Of a stretch of 64,000 nt of DNA, positions 8,396 through 16,192 are shown one piece after another (within the stretch, counting starts at the first letter, position 1; the number at the start of each line of letters is the position of its first letter). The DNA is from CAIWKO01 sp964469155 (GTDB lineage: Bacteria; Bacteroidota; Bacteroidia; Bacteroidales; CAIWKO01): positions 62,001 to 126,000 of the forward strand of contig CAYXXU010000001.1 in assembly GCA_964469155.1 (NCBI GenBank). The letters are read 5' to 3'. The notes beneath the pieces are model-generated. The model did not search any database, was not told the DNA's origin, and saw only the letters and a program-made list of their open reading frames with translations. The position numbers were made by a program, and so were the translations under genes.

Positions 8396-9611
8396 TTTCT
8401 TCTTCCTTCCAGTTTTTTGAAATTTTACCCAATGAAACAGCCACATCAATAGTTTTTTGTGCTCTCTTCACCACAGGAGCATCAATCATTTTAGTTCCCA
8501 GCGAAACCACGCCCAAACCTTTTTCTTTTGCTTCCATAAACGCCCTGACGATCTTCTTTGCCTTTTCAATTTCAGCCTCATCCGGCGCAAAGTATTCGTG
8601 AATCACCCTGATCTGGCGCGGGTGAATACATCCCATGCCATCAAACCCCAAGGCTTTCGACCGGATCACATTTTGTTTCAACCCTTCCATATCGGCCACA
8701 TCAGAAAAAACGGAATCAATGGCCTGTATCCCTGCCGCATGGCAGGCATTCACTATCATGCTCCGTGCAAAGAACGATTCAGAGGCTTCATTGGTTCTTT
8801 TTACTCCCAGATCGGCCGTATAATCTTCAAGGCCTATGGCTAACGCAACTACATTGTCGGCTGCGGTGGCTATTTCAAAAGCCTTTAGCACACCCAGTGC
8901 ACTTTCAATGATGGGCATCAGCCAGATATTTCCTGTAATATTCTGCGCCTTTTTGATTTCCTCGATTTTAGAATTGACCTGATGAATTTGTTCCGCACTT
9001 TCGCATTTCGGAACCAATATCAGATTTACATTGTGAGGGACGATCAGCTTCAGATCATCGAGCCCGCGAGGGATCTGGTTGATCCGGACCATACGTTCGC
9101 AAGCGTAAAAATCAAGACTGCGTAATGCATTGCGGACAACAAATCCGGCTTCATATTTTTTTTCGGGAGCCACTGCATCTTCCAGATCGAGTATGATGCC
9201 ATCGGGCTTGTGAATACCGGCATTTATCATCAGGCTGGTAGTATTTCCCGGCAGATACAAACGTGAGTAGCGGTTGCGGTTTTTCTCAGTCTGATAATGA
9301 TTCGATTCCAGAAATGGTGTCAGGTACTCCTTTTCTGAGGGAACCAATAGTTTTATGGCAGCTTCCATACGTGCTGCAATCAAAAAAGCCAAAGCTCCGG
9401 AATCCTCAATACTGATATTTGCATTTTTTATTTCGAAGAAGTTCAATATTTCTTCAACTTGTCTGATGATTGTTTTGCCATAAAGTGCCTTCACTTTACT
9501 GGTTAATTCAATACTTATACCACCGGAATCTGTCAATTCCAAGGTAATAAAGCAGTCAGAGCGAACTCCTTTTCCTTTATTTCCAATAGTTACCACCTTA
9601 TTTTGTACCAT
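8382..9611 (-). CDS. Fused citrate lyase acyl carrier (gamma) and beta subunit (citryl-CoA lyase)
   Basis: 409-aa protein joining two normally separate subunits. Residues ~1-95 resemble CitD, the acyl carrier that bears the phosphoribosyl-dephospho-CoA group: GNKGKGVRSDCFITLEL contains the Ser-Asp region of the attachment site (Ser18 is the best candidate, offset by one from the Klebsiella ESGD motif) and IEDSGALAFLIAARMEAA matches the conserved DKGALDxxIRARLE segment. Residues ~110-400 are CitE, an aldolase-like lyase, with YLPGNT, KPDGIILDLEDAV and IGLEDYTADLG. The start at 9611 is preferred because a TAnnTTTG box sits at 9643-9636. First gene of the operon with citF. The fusion has no internal stop or frameshift in the sequence read. 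Confidence 0.88.
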   Translation of the reverse strand: MVQNKVVTIGNKGKGVRSDCFITLELTDSGGISIELTSKVKALYGKTIIRQVEEILNFFEIKNANISIEDSGALAFLIAARMEAAIKLLVPSEKEYLTPFLESNHYQTEKNRNRYSRLYLPGNTTSLMINAGIHKPDGIILDLEDAVAPEKKYEAGFVVRNALRSLDFYACERMVRINQIPRGLDDLKLIVPHNVNLILVPKCESAEQIHQVNSKIEEIKKAQNITGNIWLMPIIESALGVLKAFEIATAADNVVALAIGLEDYTADLGVKRTNEASESFFARSMIVNACHAAGIQAIDSVFSDVADMEGLKQNVIRSKALGFDGMGCIHPRQIRVIHEYFAPDEAEIEKAKKIVRAFMEAKEKGLGVVSLGTKMIDAPVVKRAQKTIDVAVSLGKISKNWKEEENEKI

Positions 9612-9635
9612 AATATTATGTTTTATAAAACCCCA

Positions 9636-9643
9636 CAAATTTA
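9636..9643 (-). promoter_or_regulatory. -7 promoter box TAAATTTG for the citrate lyase operon
   Basis: Minus-strand match to TAnnTTTG, 24 bp before the ATG at 9611. It overlaps the codons upstream of 9611 and so argues against the longer ORF start at 9638. Confidence 0.5.
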
Positions 9644-9727
9644 ATCAAACAATAATAACCTTCGAAATGAATTAGAAAATTTATAGTTTTATGGTATGCT
9701 TTTTGGAATCTGAATAAAAAACGAAAT

Positions 9728-10417
9728 ATGAAATCAAGAATTTATTTAATAATCGCCTTATTGCTTTCCTTTGCAAAGATCAGCAATGTAAAAGCACAAG
9801 CCTCTGAGGAAGAATTGTCGAAAGAATTCTACAGAGCCGACGGGAATATAAATTTAGTCTTGAATGAATTGCCGAAAGGATGGATACTTAAAGAAGAAAA
9901 AGGATTTTTTATTATTACCAGGATGGATTCAGTTCTGGTATTGGAAGGAAACAGAATTAATGCACCGGCCGAAACAAGAGAAGCAAGAATAAAAAGAATT
10001 AAAGAAAACGGTGTAAAAACCCAGGCAAAGATCGTGATCCGCTATGAAAATAAATGGGACTATTTAAGAATTCAGGAAGCCCAGATAAAAAATGCTGCCA
10101 CCATTGATGAAATTTCGAAGCTCGCTGACAAAATGAAGATATCAGCACTGTACGATTCGAAATTAAGCCGAAAGAACCAGGCTGTATATACTCCGAAAAA
10201 TGAAACGGATAAAGTAAATATTGCGAACTATTATAAGGAAAAAGACAAACTGGAAAAAAAAATAATTACAATCCCAGATTTCAATTCTCAGCTTTATAGT
10301 TTATTCATCATTTCAACAAACGGAATGGATGACGATATGCATATTGTATATCCCAGTGAAGCATCCTTAGAACTTTATTCCATTCTATCCCTATTCAGAG
10401 AGGCTTGTGGAAAGTAA
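9728..10417 (+). CDS. Secreted protein of unknown function
   Basis: 229-aa protein with a clear signal peptide (residues 1-23, MKSRIYLIIALLLSFAKISN then VKAQA). The mature part is highly charged, with Lys/Glu-rich helical stretches (~80-150) and two strand-like regions, WILKEEKGFFIITRMD and IITIPDFNSQLYSLFIIST. I do not recognise a family. Divergent from the citrate lyase operon and monocistronic, ending at a strong hairpin. Probably periplasmic, as no lipobox or sorting domain is present. Confidence 0.75.
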   Translation: MKSRIYLIIALLLSFAKISNVKAQASEEELSKEFYRADGNINLVLNELPKGWILKEEKGFFIITRMDSVLVLEGNRINAPAETREARIKRIKENGVKTQAKIVIRYENKWDYLRIQEAQIKNAATIDEISKLADKMKISALYDSKLSRKNQAVYTPKNETDKVNIANYYKEKDKLEKKIITIPDFNSQLYSLFIISTNGMDDDMHIVYPSEASLELYSILSLFREACGK

Positions 10418-10418
10418 A

Positions 10419-10452
10419 AAAAAAGAGGCTGAAAATTTCAGCCTCTTTTTTT
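10419..10452. terminator. Bidirectional terminator between convergent genes
   Basis: Inverted repeat GAGGCTGAAA / TTTCAGCCTC with a 1-nt centre, flanked by A-run and T-run, so it can work on both strands for the genes ending at 10417 and 10468. Confidence 0.9.
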
Positions 10453-10467
10453 AATCTGTTAGTTAAA

Positions 10468-10776
10468 TCAACCTTTTCCCTGGCCTGCTTTAACTTTGGT
10501 TTTGTCGTTAGTAGCCGGTTTTGTTCCTTTTGTGCCTTTTTTAGCTGCTGCTGCTGCAATTGAATCTTCTTTTGCTTTCTGAGCTGCTGCAATTGAATCG
10601 TCTTTTGCTTTCTGCACTGCTGCAATTGAATCGTCTTTTGCTTTTTGAACTGCTGCAATTGAATCTTGTTTTGCTTTTTCTTTTGCTGCAATTTCTTCAG
10701 CGCTAGGGCCGCAAGAAACTAAAGCTGCCATACCAGCGATAACTAAAACACTCAATAATTTTTTCATTTTTTTCAA
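10468..10776 (-). CDS. Small lipoprotein with 11-residue coiled-coil repeats
   Basis: 102-aa protein with signal peptide and lipobox (AALVSC, Cys at ~22) followed by GPSAEE. Residues ~33-78 are four near-exact copies of an 11-residue unit, KAKDDSIAAVQ or close variants; an 11-residue (hendecad) period favours a right-handed coiled coil. The tail is basic (KKGTKGTKPATNDKTKVK). It is paralogous to the lipoprotein at 10930-11184. The overall form, a lipidated Cys, a helical rod and a Lys-rich end, recalls Braun-type lipoproteins that contact peptidoglycan, but this is inference from shape only. Separate terminators indicate the two genes are transcribed separately. Confidence 0.85.
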   Translation of the reverse strand: MKKMKKLLSVLVIAGMAALVSCGPSAEEIAAKEKAKQDSIAAVQKAKDDSIAAVQKAKDDSIAAAQKAKEDSIAAAAAKKGTKGTKPATNDKTKVKAGQGKG

Positions 10777-10879
10777 AGTTTTGGTTATTAATTTCCGGCA
10801 AAGTTAATACAAATTAATGTAGTGCAACAAAAAAACACTTTTTTTTATCAACAGGAAATTAACTTTTTTTAACAAATAA

Positions 10880-10910
10880 AAAAAAAGACAGATAAAATCT
10901 GCCTTTTTTT
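10880..10910 (-). terminator. Terminator after the 10930-11184 lipoprotein gene
   Basis: Hairpin AGACAGAT / ATCTGCCT (one mismatch) between an A-tract and a T-tract, directly beyond the minus-strand gene ending at 10930. Confidence 0.75.
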
Positions 10911-10929
10911 TATGATTACGAATAATCAA

Positions 10930-11184
10930 CTATTTTTTCTTTCCGCCTTTTTTTGCTGCTGCAGCTGCTGCGATTGAATCAGCAATTTTCTGAGCATTAG
11001 CAATTGAATCTTGTTTTGCTTTTTCTACTGCAGCAATTGAATCCTGAATCATCAGTTCTTTTTGTGCATTAGCGATTGAATCCTGTTTTGCTTTTTCTTT
11101 GGCAGCTTTTTCTTCAGCACTTGGTCCGCAAGCGATAAGAGAAACCATGCTGGCAGCTACGATTAATGTAAATACTTTTTTCAT
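10930..11184 (-). CDS. Small lipoprotein, paralogue of 10468-10776
   Basis: 84-aa lipoprotein with signal peptide and lipobox (VSLIAC) followed by the same GPSAEEKAAKEKAKQDSIAN start as its neighbour. It has fewer repeats: KAKQDSIANAQ and variants occur three times, one interrupted by KELMIQDS. The C-terminus is AAAAKKGGKKK. The repeat differences suggest unit gain or loss in the two copies. Envelope anchoring by the lipid and a helical rod is likely; role unknown. Confidence 0.85.
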   Translation of the reverse strand: MKKVFTLIVAASMVSLIACGPSAEEKAAKEKAKQDSIANAQKELMIQDSIAAVEKAKQDSIANAQKIADSIAAAAAAKKGGKKK

Positions 11185-11285
11185 TTTTTAACTTTTTTTA
11201 ACGATTTAGGATTGCAAAATTAATATAATATTTGTAAAAGCAAATTTTTTTTTAAAAAAAAATCGGACAAATTATATTTTTACTG

Positions 11286-11293
11286 TACTTTTG
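11286..11293 (+). promoter_or_regulatory. -7 promoter box TACTTTTG
   Basis: Exact TAnnTTTG match 63 bp before the ATG at 11357, implying a ~50-nt A/T-rich leader for the first DUF5011-type lipoprotein gene. Confidence 0.6.
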
Positions 11294-11356
11294 CACCATA
11301 ATTGTTATAATGAATAATTACAATTCAATAAATTTAAAAACAAAAAACGAAAAAAA

Positions 11357-12022
11357 ATGAAAAAAATTGCATTAATTTTTGCCTCAGTGATCATTATCGC
11401 AGGCATGTTTACCATTTCAAGTTGTACAAAAACTGACGATACAGGCGCTCCTGTAATTACTTTGAAAACTGATGATGCAGCTCATAATAGAGTTGCTCAG
11501 AACAGTGCGGCTACTTATACCGACCCTGGTTACACAGTAACCGACGATGTGGATAAAGTAGAAGATATAACCGTTGTAGTTACCGGTACTGTTAATATGG
11601 CATCAGCAGGTGATTATATTCTTACCTATACTGCTACTGATAAGGCCGGCAATAAAGCTGAAAAAACCAGAACCGTTACTGTTGATGGTGCTTTATATAT
11701 TAATGGTGGGTTCACGGTTGAAGATTTTACAGGATCTACTTCTAATGGAACTTATCCTGAAACCCTCAGTTCTTCAACAATTAATTACAACAAGATCAGT
11801 TTCACAAAATTTGCATTTTACACTAATGGAACTGTTTACGGAACTATTTCAGGAAATACTATAACTATTCCAAGCCAAACGGTTACCTGCGGAAGCCCTG
11901 CAGCTGATAGAAACTTTACAGGAAGTGGAACCTATACCAATCCTAACACTTTTACCATTAACTATACTGAAGTTACGAATGGGACTACAGTTACAGGACA
12001 TGGTGCTTATACCAGAAACTAA
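11357..12022 (+). CDS. DUF5011/HYR-type Ig-like lipoprotein, paralogue 1 of 4
   Basis: 221-aa lipoprotein: signal peptide and lipobox (FTISSC, Cys ~23), then an Ig-like domain of the DUF5011 type at ~32-110 with PVITLKTDD, YTDPGYTVTDDVD, GDYILTYTATDKAGNKAEKT and TVTVDGALY. Residues ~115-221 form a second beta-rich domain (GGFTVEDFTGSTSNGTYPET ... GTYTNPNTFTINYTEV ... GHGAYTRN) shared with paralogues 2 and 3. DUF5011 domains occur in surface-exposed Bacteroidota proteins and are thought to be structural. Own promoter and own terminator. Function unknown beyond envelope location. Confidence 0.88.
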   Translation: MKKIALIFASVIIIAGMFTISSCTKTDDTGAPVITLKTDDAAHNRVAQNSAATYTDPGYTVTDDVDKVEDITVVVTGTVNMASAGDYILTYTATDKAGNKAEKTRTVTVDGALYINGGFTVEDFTGSTSNGTYPETLSSSTINYNKISFTKFAFYTNGTVYGTISGNTITIPSQTVTCGSPAADRNFTGSGTYTNPNTFTINYTEVTNGTTVTGHGAYTRN

Positions 12023-12040
12023 TATTGTTATTTAATACGG

Positions 12041-12068
12041 AAAGGCTGCAATTTTTGCAGCCTTTTTT
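12041..12068 (+). terminator. Terminator after paralogue 1
   Basis: AAAGGCTGC / GCAGCCTTT stem with an AATTTTT-type loop followed by a T-run, 19 bp past the stop at 12022. Confidence 0.85.
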
Positions 12069-12146
12069 TTTGCTTATTGCTACCCTAAAAAACGCTACCA
12101 GATAATATTGCCCATCCCATATGGGGATTCTATAAAGAAAACTATT

Positions 12147-12174
12147 ATTATTACTGGTTAATGCCAGTAATAAT
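12147..12174. other. Perfect 11-bp hairpin in a 287-bp spacer
   Basis: ATTATTACTGG (12147-12157), loop TTAATG, CCAGTAATAAT (12164-12174). It is not followed by a T-run, so it is not a typical terminator. It lies ~100 bp before the promoter of the 12310 gene. The rest of the 12069-12275 spacer shows nothing else I can name. Confidence 0.5.
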
Positions 12175-12275
12175 CTTTCATTTTGGTTACTTCTGCAGAA
12201 AGAACTGTTATAAATTTTTAGTTGATGTCCACTACAATAATGCACACTCATAAACCGTAGCTTTATAAATATTCG

Positions 12276-12283
12276 TACTTTTG
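12276..12283 (+). promoter_or_regulatory. -7 promoter box TACTTTTG
   Basis: Exact TAnnTTTG match 26 bp before the ATG at 12310. Confidence 0.65.
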
Positions 12284-12309
12284 ATAATTCTTTCAAAACC
12301 ATTGTTCCT

Positions 12310-12945
12310 ATGAAAAAACTGACCTTGTTATTACTTTTTCCTGCTTTAGTTGCCATTGTGTCATGCAGTAAGACCGACTCTGCCAAACCTGTTATAACCC
12401 TGAAAGGTCATAATCCTGATGTGGTTGAATGGGGCAGCGCTGCCAAATATTTGGAGCCCGGAGCCGTGGTTACCGACGACCTGGATGGAGCGATAACCTA
12501 TACGGTTGACAGCACTGTAAATATGTATTCGGCAGGAAATTATACCTTGACCTATAAAGCCACCGATGCAGCAGGCAACGAGGCCAGCGAAACACGCACG
12601 GTTATTGTTGATGCTGCATTGTATCTGGAAGGTATTTTTACGGTGAATAATTATATTGGTAGCGCGTTGACCGCAACCTATGTTGATACACTATCGGTTA
12701 CTACTACAAATAATGTATTAGAATTCAAAAGTTTTGCCAACTATAAAAATGCCAGCGTACACGCAACCTTAACAGGCACCACCATAACCATCCCTCAACA
12801 GATAGATACCTGCGGAACTCCACCGCGTGGCATCACATTTTCAGGCACCGGTCATTTTGTTTCTGATACCGCCTTTTCTATCAACTTTACTATTGTAGAT
12901 ACCACAGCCCTTTTCACAGGACATGGCGAATACCAGCGTAACTAA
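12310..12945 (+). CDS. DUF5011-type Ig-like lipoprotein, paralogue 2 of 4
   Basis: 211-aa lipoprotein with lipobox VAIVSC (Cys ~19). The DUF5011-like domain (~28-105) shows KPVITLKGHNPDVVEWGSA, LEPGAVVTDDLDGAI, AGNYTLTYKATDAAGNEAS and TVIVDAALY. The C-terminal ~100 residues (EGIFTVNNYIGSALTATY ... FSGTGHFVSDTAFSINFTI ... GHGEYQRN) align with those of paralogues 1 and 3. It has its own promoter; the next paralogue starts 36 bp after it and may be co-transcribed. Likely an outer-membrane lipoprotein of unknown role. Confidence 0.88.
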   Translation: MKKLTLLLLFPALVAIVSCSKTDSAKPVITLKGHNPDVVEWGSAAKYLEPGAVVTDDLDGAITYTVDSTVNMYSAGNYTLTYKATDAAGNEASETRTVIVDAALYLEGIFTVNNYIGSALTATYVDTLSVTTTNNVLEFKSFANYKNASVHATLTGTTITIPQQIDTCGTPPRGITFSGTGHFVSDTAFSINFTIVDTTALFTGHGEYQRN

Positions 12946-12981
12946 GAAAGGAAATACTATACTGTTTTCAATTTGATTATA

Positions 12982-13626
12982 ATGCCGTTAAAATTACACT
13001 TTGCCATTTTTCTTATTGTTTCGCTGCTGGCCACAGCCTGTTCGAAAAAGGACACCACTCTTCCGGAAATTTCACTTAAAGGCAATGCCTTAATAGTTAT
13101 TTCGCTAAACTCACCCTACACCGATGCCGGAGCCACTGCCACCGACAACTTTGATGGTTTCCTTAGTGTAGAAACCACCGGAACCGTCGATACCAATTTC
13201 GCGGGAACCTACTATATCACCTACAAAGCCATGGATATGGCGGGTAACGAGGCACAGGCCATTCGAACCGTAGTTGTCAGAAATGAAGCCGATGTTTATA
13301 ACGGGAGTTATGACGCCTTTTCGGTAATTGGCACCGACACAACCTGGTTCAACGCGCCTCTCATCATCTCAAACACCCTCAACCACCGTATATGGCTGGT
13401 AGGTTACTCCAATGCTGCCAATGCATCTGTGTATGCTGATTTCCGCCACGACACCATTATCGTTCCTGAGCAGCAGGTAAATGCAGGTGTTCCCGCTATT
13501 ATCCATGGATTTTCAGGGAGCGGATTTATTAAAACCATCAACGACCATACCGTATTCGAGATCAGCTTCAACGATTCGGTTTCAGGCAACATTTACCACG
13601 GCACCTCTGTTTACACCAAAAATTAA
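12982..13626 (+). CDS. DUF5011-type Ig-like lipoprotein, paralogue 3 of 4
   Basis: 214-aa lipoprotein; lipobox LLATAC. I chose the ATG at 12982 because a TTG three codons earlier adds nothing to the signal peptide. Ig-like domain with LPEISLKGNALIVISLNSP, YTDAGATATDNFDG, AGTYYITYKAMDMAGNEAQ. The second domain (YNGSYDAFSVIGTDTTWF ... GFSGSGFIKTINDHTVFEIS) is more divergent but keeps the same layout and ends in GTSVYTKN. Together with paralogues 1 and 2 it looks like a local duplication series. Confidence 0.87.
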   Translation: MPLKLHFAIFLIVSLLATACSKKDTTLPEISLKGNALIVISLNSPYTDAGATATDNFDGFLSVETTGTVDTNFAGTYYITYKAMDMAGNEAQAIRTVVVRNEADVYNGSYDAFSVIGTDTTWFNAPLIISNTLNHRIWLVGYSNAANASVYADFRHDTIIVPEQQVNAGVPAIIHGFSGSGFIKTINDHTVFEISFNDSVSGNIYHGTSVYTKN

Positions 13627-13870
13627 TTAAATTGATAAATTGTTATATGGTTAAATTGTTGTGGTTGGAAGATCGGAGACCGGAGTCCGAGGTGAGAATG
13701 TCCACGAATGTTGCTTAAGGTTGAATTGATAAATTGTTTTATTACAATGTATGACTACTAATAACAATAAATGACTACTAATGACAATAAAAGAAAGTCA
13801 TGAGCCACGAATAAACAACTAATGACTACTAATGTCCATCAATGACAATAAAATGACCAATAATATCACC
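13627..13870. repeat. Repeat-rich spacer before paralogue 4
   Basis: Contains TTAAATTGTT-type words (~13630-13660), heptamer-like CGGAGAC/CGGAGTC pieces (~13674-13688) and copies of ATGACTACTAAT (13751, 13771 and ~13822) with AACAATAA or GACAATAA after them, at a 20-bp spacing for the first two. No gene. Confidence 0.5.
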
Positions 13871-14188
13871 ATGAAAAATGTTTTAATTATTCTCCCACTG
13901 ATCCTGATATCTTTTATCTCCTGTAAAAAGACATCTAATGATAATACTGCCCCGATAATAACACTTAATGGTCAGCCTTCGCTTTATGTGGATAAGGGCA
14001 CCTCTTACACCGATGCCGGAGCCACAGCAACCGATGAAACCGATGGCGACATTACCAGCAGTATTATTGTCAGCAATCCGGTGAATGTTAATGTGGAAGA
14101 CATTTATTATGTCACTTATAATGTAAGCGACAAAGCCGGCAATGCGGCCATAGAGGTTAAACGAAAAGTGGAAGTGATAATATTTTAG
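13871..14188 (+). CDS. DUF5011-type lipoprotein, short paralogue 4 of 4
   Basis: 105-aa lipoprotein consisting only of a signal peptide, lipobox (ISFISC) and one DUF5011-like domain (APIITLNGQPSLYVDKGTS, YTDAGATATDETDGDI, YYVTYNVSDKAGNAAIEV). The C-terminal beta domain of its three upstream paralogues is absent, and the frame ends cleanly in TAG. The ATG at 13871 directly precedes MKNVLIILPLILISF; the in-frame upstream ATG at 13832 lies in repeat sequence and would spoil the signal peptide. Confidence 0.83.
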   Translation: MKNVLIILPLILISFISCKKTSNDNTAPIITLNGQPSLYVDKGTSYTDAGATATDETDGDITSSIIVSNPVNVNVEDIYYVTYNVSDKAGNAAIEVKRKVEVIIF

Positions 14189-14257
14189 TGGTATAACCTC
14201 TGCAGTTCTACATATAATTCAACCATCAAAAAGGCAAACCGGCAGTTTACATTCTTC

Positions 14258-16192
14258 ATGAAGAAAACCACTGTTTTTAGCAATATTTATCTGGCCCTGC
14301 TGACTCGCATTGGCATCATCACCTTGTTATTCTCTGTAACCCGTCTTATATTCTATTTTTTTAATAAAGACTATTTTTCCGAAGCAAACACCACCCAATT
14401 GTTTGCTATATTTCTTAACGGCATAAAGTTCGACATGTCATCCATCATGTTTATTAACCTTGTGTTTATTGCGCTGCAAACCCTACCCTTAAATATAAGA
14501 TACAACAAAGCCTACCGTAAAATATCAGAGCTACTATTTTACGTGACCAACGGCATCGCTCTGCTGTTAAACTGCATCGACCTCATCTTTTTCCGTTTCA
14601 TTTTCCGTCGCACCACCTGGGATGTTGTAAAAGGAAGCCTGATAGGCGACGATTTGCAGACTGTTTTCTGGCAATACCTGGCCGACTACTGGTACGTTGG
14701 GTTAATCTGGGTAGGATTGATTATACTAATGGTCCTCCTCTATGGTAAAACCAAAGCGTTGATTGAATCGCGGATCAAAGGTTTTAATCAATACCTCATC
14801 AACATCTTATGGTTTTTGCTATCCATATCATTTTCCGTGGTGATTTACCGTGGAGGAATGCAGCTCCGGCCCATAAGCCTGGTGACTGCCGGGGAGTACA
14901 CCACCCCTGAGAATATACCTCTTTTGGTTAACACACCCTTTTCGATATTCAGCACTTACGAAATGGAATCCATCACCGAAAAAAACTATTTCAGCGCTAA
15001 CGAAGCCAAAAAGATATTCAATCCTGTAATTCAAAAAACCGGTTCAAGGGATCAGAAATTCCGAAACCTCAATATTGTAATCATAATTGTAGAAAGCCTT
15101 TCGGAAGAATACATTGGTAAACTCAACAAAGAACAGGATCATAACACTTATAATGGCTATACCCCATTTATCGATTCACTGCTCGATCACAGCCTCTGTT
15201 TCAAAAATTCTTTTGCCAATGGAAAACGGTCCATTGAAGGCATACCTGCGGTGGTATCGGGCCTGCCTGCCTTAATGAACGATGCTTATCTTACTTCCGT
15301 TTTTTCAGGAAATAAAATAAACTCCCTACCCATCCTATTGAAAAAGGATGGCTACACATCATCATTCTTTCACGGCGGCAAAAACGGTACTATGAACTTC
15401 GATGCCTATGCTAAAGTGGCCGGATTCGACAATTATTACGGAAAAAATGAGTACAATAACGACAAGGATTATGATGGCGAATGGGGCATTTATGATGAAG
15501 AATTCCTGCAGTATGCAGCCAAAACTATAAATGCAACGAGACAGCCTTCCGTTTCGGTTATTTTCACTCTATCATCTCATCATCCTTATTCCATCCCAGC
15601 TAAATATAAGAACAGGTTCAGCAAGGGAACCCTCGAAATTCACGAAAGCATAGGCTATACTGATTATTCATTAAAACGATTCTTCAACACTTTTTCAAAA
15701 ATGCCGGGTTTCGACAGCACTTTATTAGTTATAACCGCCGATCACGCCTCCATCGTCGAGTCAGGATACTACCAAAATAGTGTTGGCGCATATGCCGTGC
15801 CGGTGATTTATTATATGCACAACAGCAGCCTCACAGGTAAAAGAGACGAAATTACGCAGCAATCTGATATTATGCCCTCAGTATTGGATCTTATACATTA
15901 TAATGATGCCTACACCGCTTTTGGCAGAAGTGTATTCGACACCCTGGCGCCTCACTTTGCGGTATCTTATGTAAACAATATGTTTCAACTGGTCAAAGAC
16001 GGATTTGTGTTGCAATTCAGTAACGACAAACCGGTTGCCTTATTTGACCTGGCCAATGATTTTCACCTGAAAGATAATCTGATCACCTTAAATCCCTCTA
16101 AAGTAAAAGAACTGGAGACTTTTTTAAAAGCCTATATTCAGACGTTCAACGAGCGAATGATAAAAAATAAATTAACCGATACAAATGATTGA
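14258..16192 (+). CDS. LTA-synthase-family phosphoglycerol transferase (sulfatase fold)
   Basis: 644-aa inner-membrane enzyme. About five hydrophobic helices occupy residues ~10-200; the extracytoplasmic catalytic domain spans ~270-560. Alkaline-phosphatase-superfamily landmarks: VIIIVESLSEEY (Glu279, metal ligand), NGKRSIEGIPAVVSGLP with Ser325 as likely nucleophile in the place of LtaS Thr, FFHGGKNGTMNFD, and VITADHAS (~493). Members transfer phosphoglycerol from phosphatidylglycerol, or phosphoethanolamine from PE, to glycans or lipids; the substrate here is not certain. It overlaps the diacylglycerol kinase gene by 8 bp, which fits an enzyme that releases diacylglycerol. Confidence 0.88.
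   Translation: MKKTTVFSNIYLALLTRIGIITLLFSVTRLIFYFFNKDYFSEANTTQLFAIFLNGIKFDMSSIMFINLVFIALQTLPLNIRYNKAYRKISELLFYVTNGIALLLNCIDLIFFRFIFRRTTWDVVKGSLIGDDLQTVFWQYLADYWYVGLIWVGLIILMVLLYGKTKALIESRIKGFNQYLINILWFLLSISFSVVIYRGGMQLRPISLVTAGEYTTPENIPLLVNTPFSIFSTYEMESITEKNYFSANEAKKIFNPVIQKTGSRDQKFRNLNIVIIIVESLSEEYIGKLNKEQDHNTYNGYTPFIDSLLDHSLCFKNSFANGKRSIEGIPAVVSGLPALMNDAYLTSVFSGNKINSLPILLKKDGYTSSFFHGGKNGTMNFDAYAKVAGFDNYYGKNEYNNDKDYDGEWGIYDEEFLQYAAKTINATRQPSVSVIFTLSSHHPYSIPAKYKNRFSKGTLEIHESIGYTDYSLKRFFNTFSKMPGFDSTLLVITADHASIVESGYYQNSVGAYAVPVIYYMHNSSLTGKRDEITQQSDIMPSVLDLIHYNDAYTAFGRSVFDTLAPHFAVSYVNNMFQLVKDGFVLQFSNDKPVALFDLANDFHLKDNLITLNPSKVKELETFLKAYIQTFNERMIKNKLTDTND

Noticed and set aside
11991..12386. 131-aa minus-strand frame between paralogues 1 and 2
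   Set aside because: It crosses a terminator, a promoter and the signal peptide of the 12310 gene on the other strand; no family resemblance.
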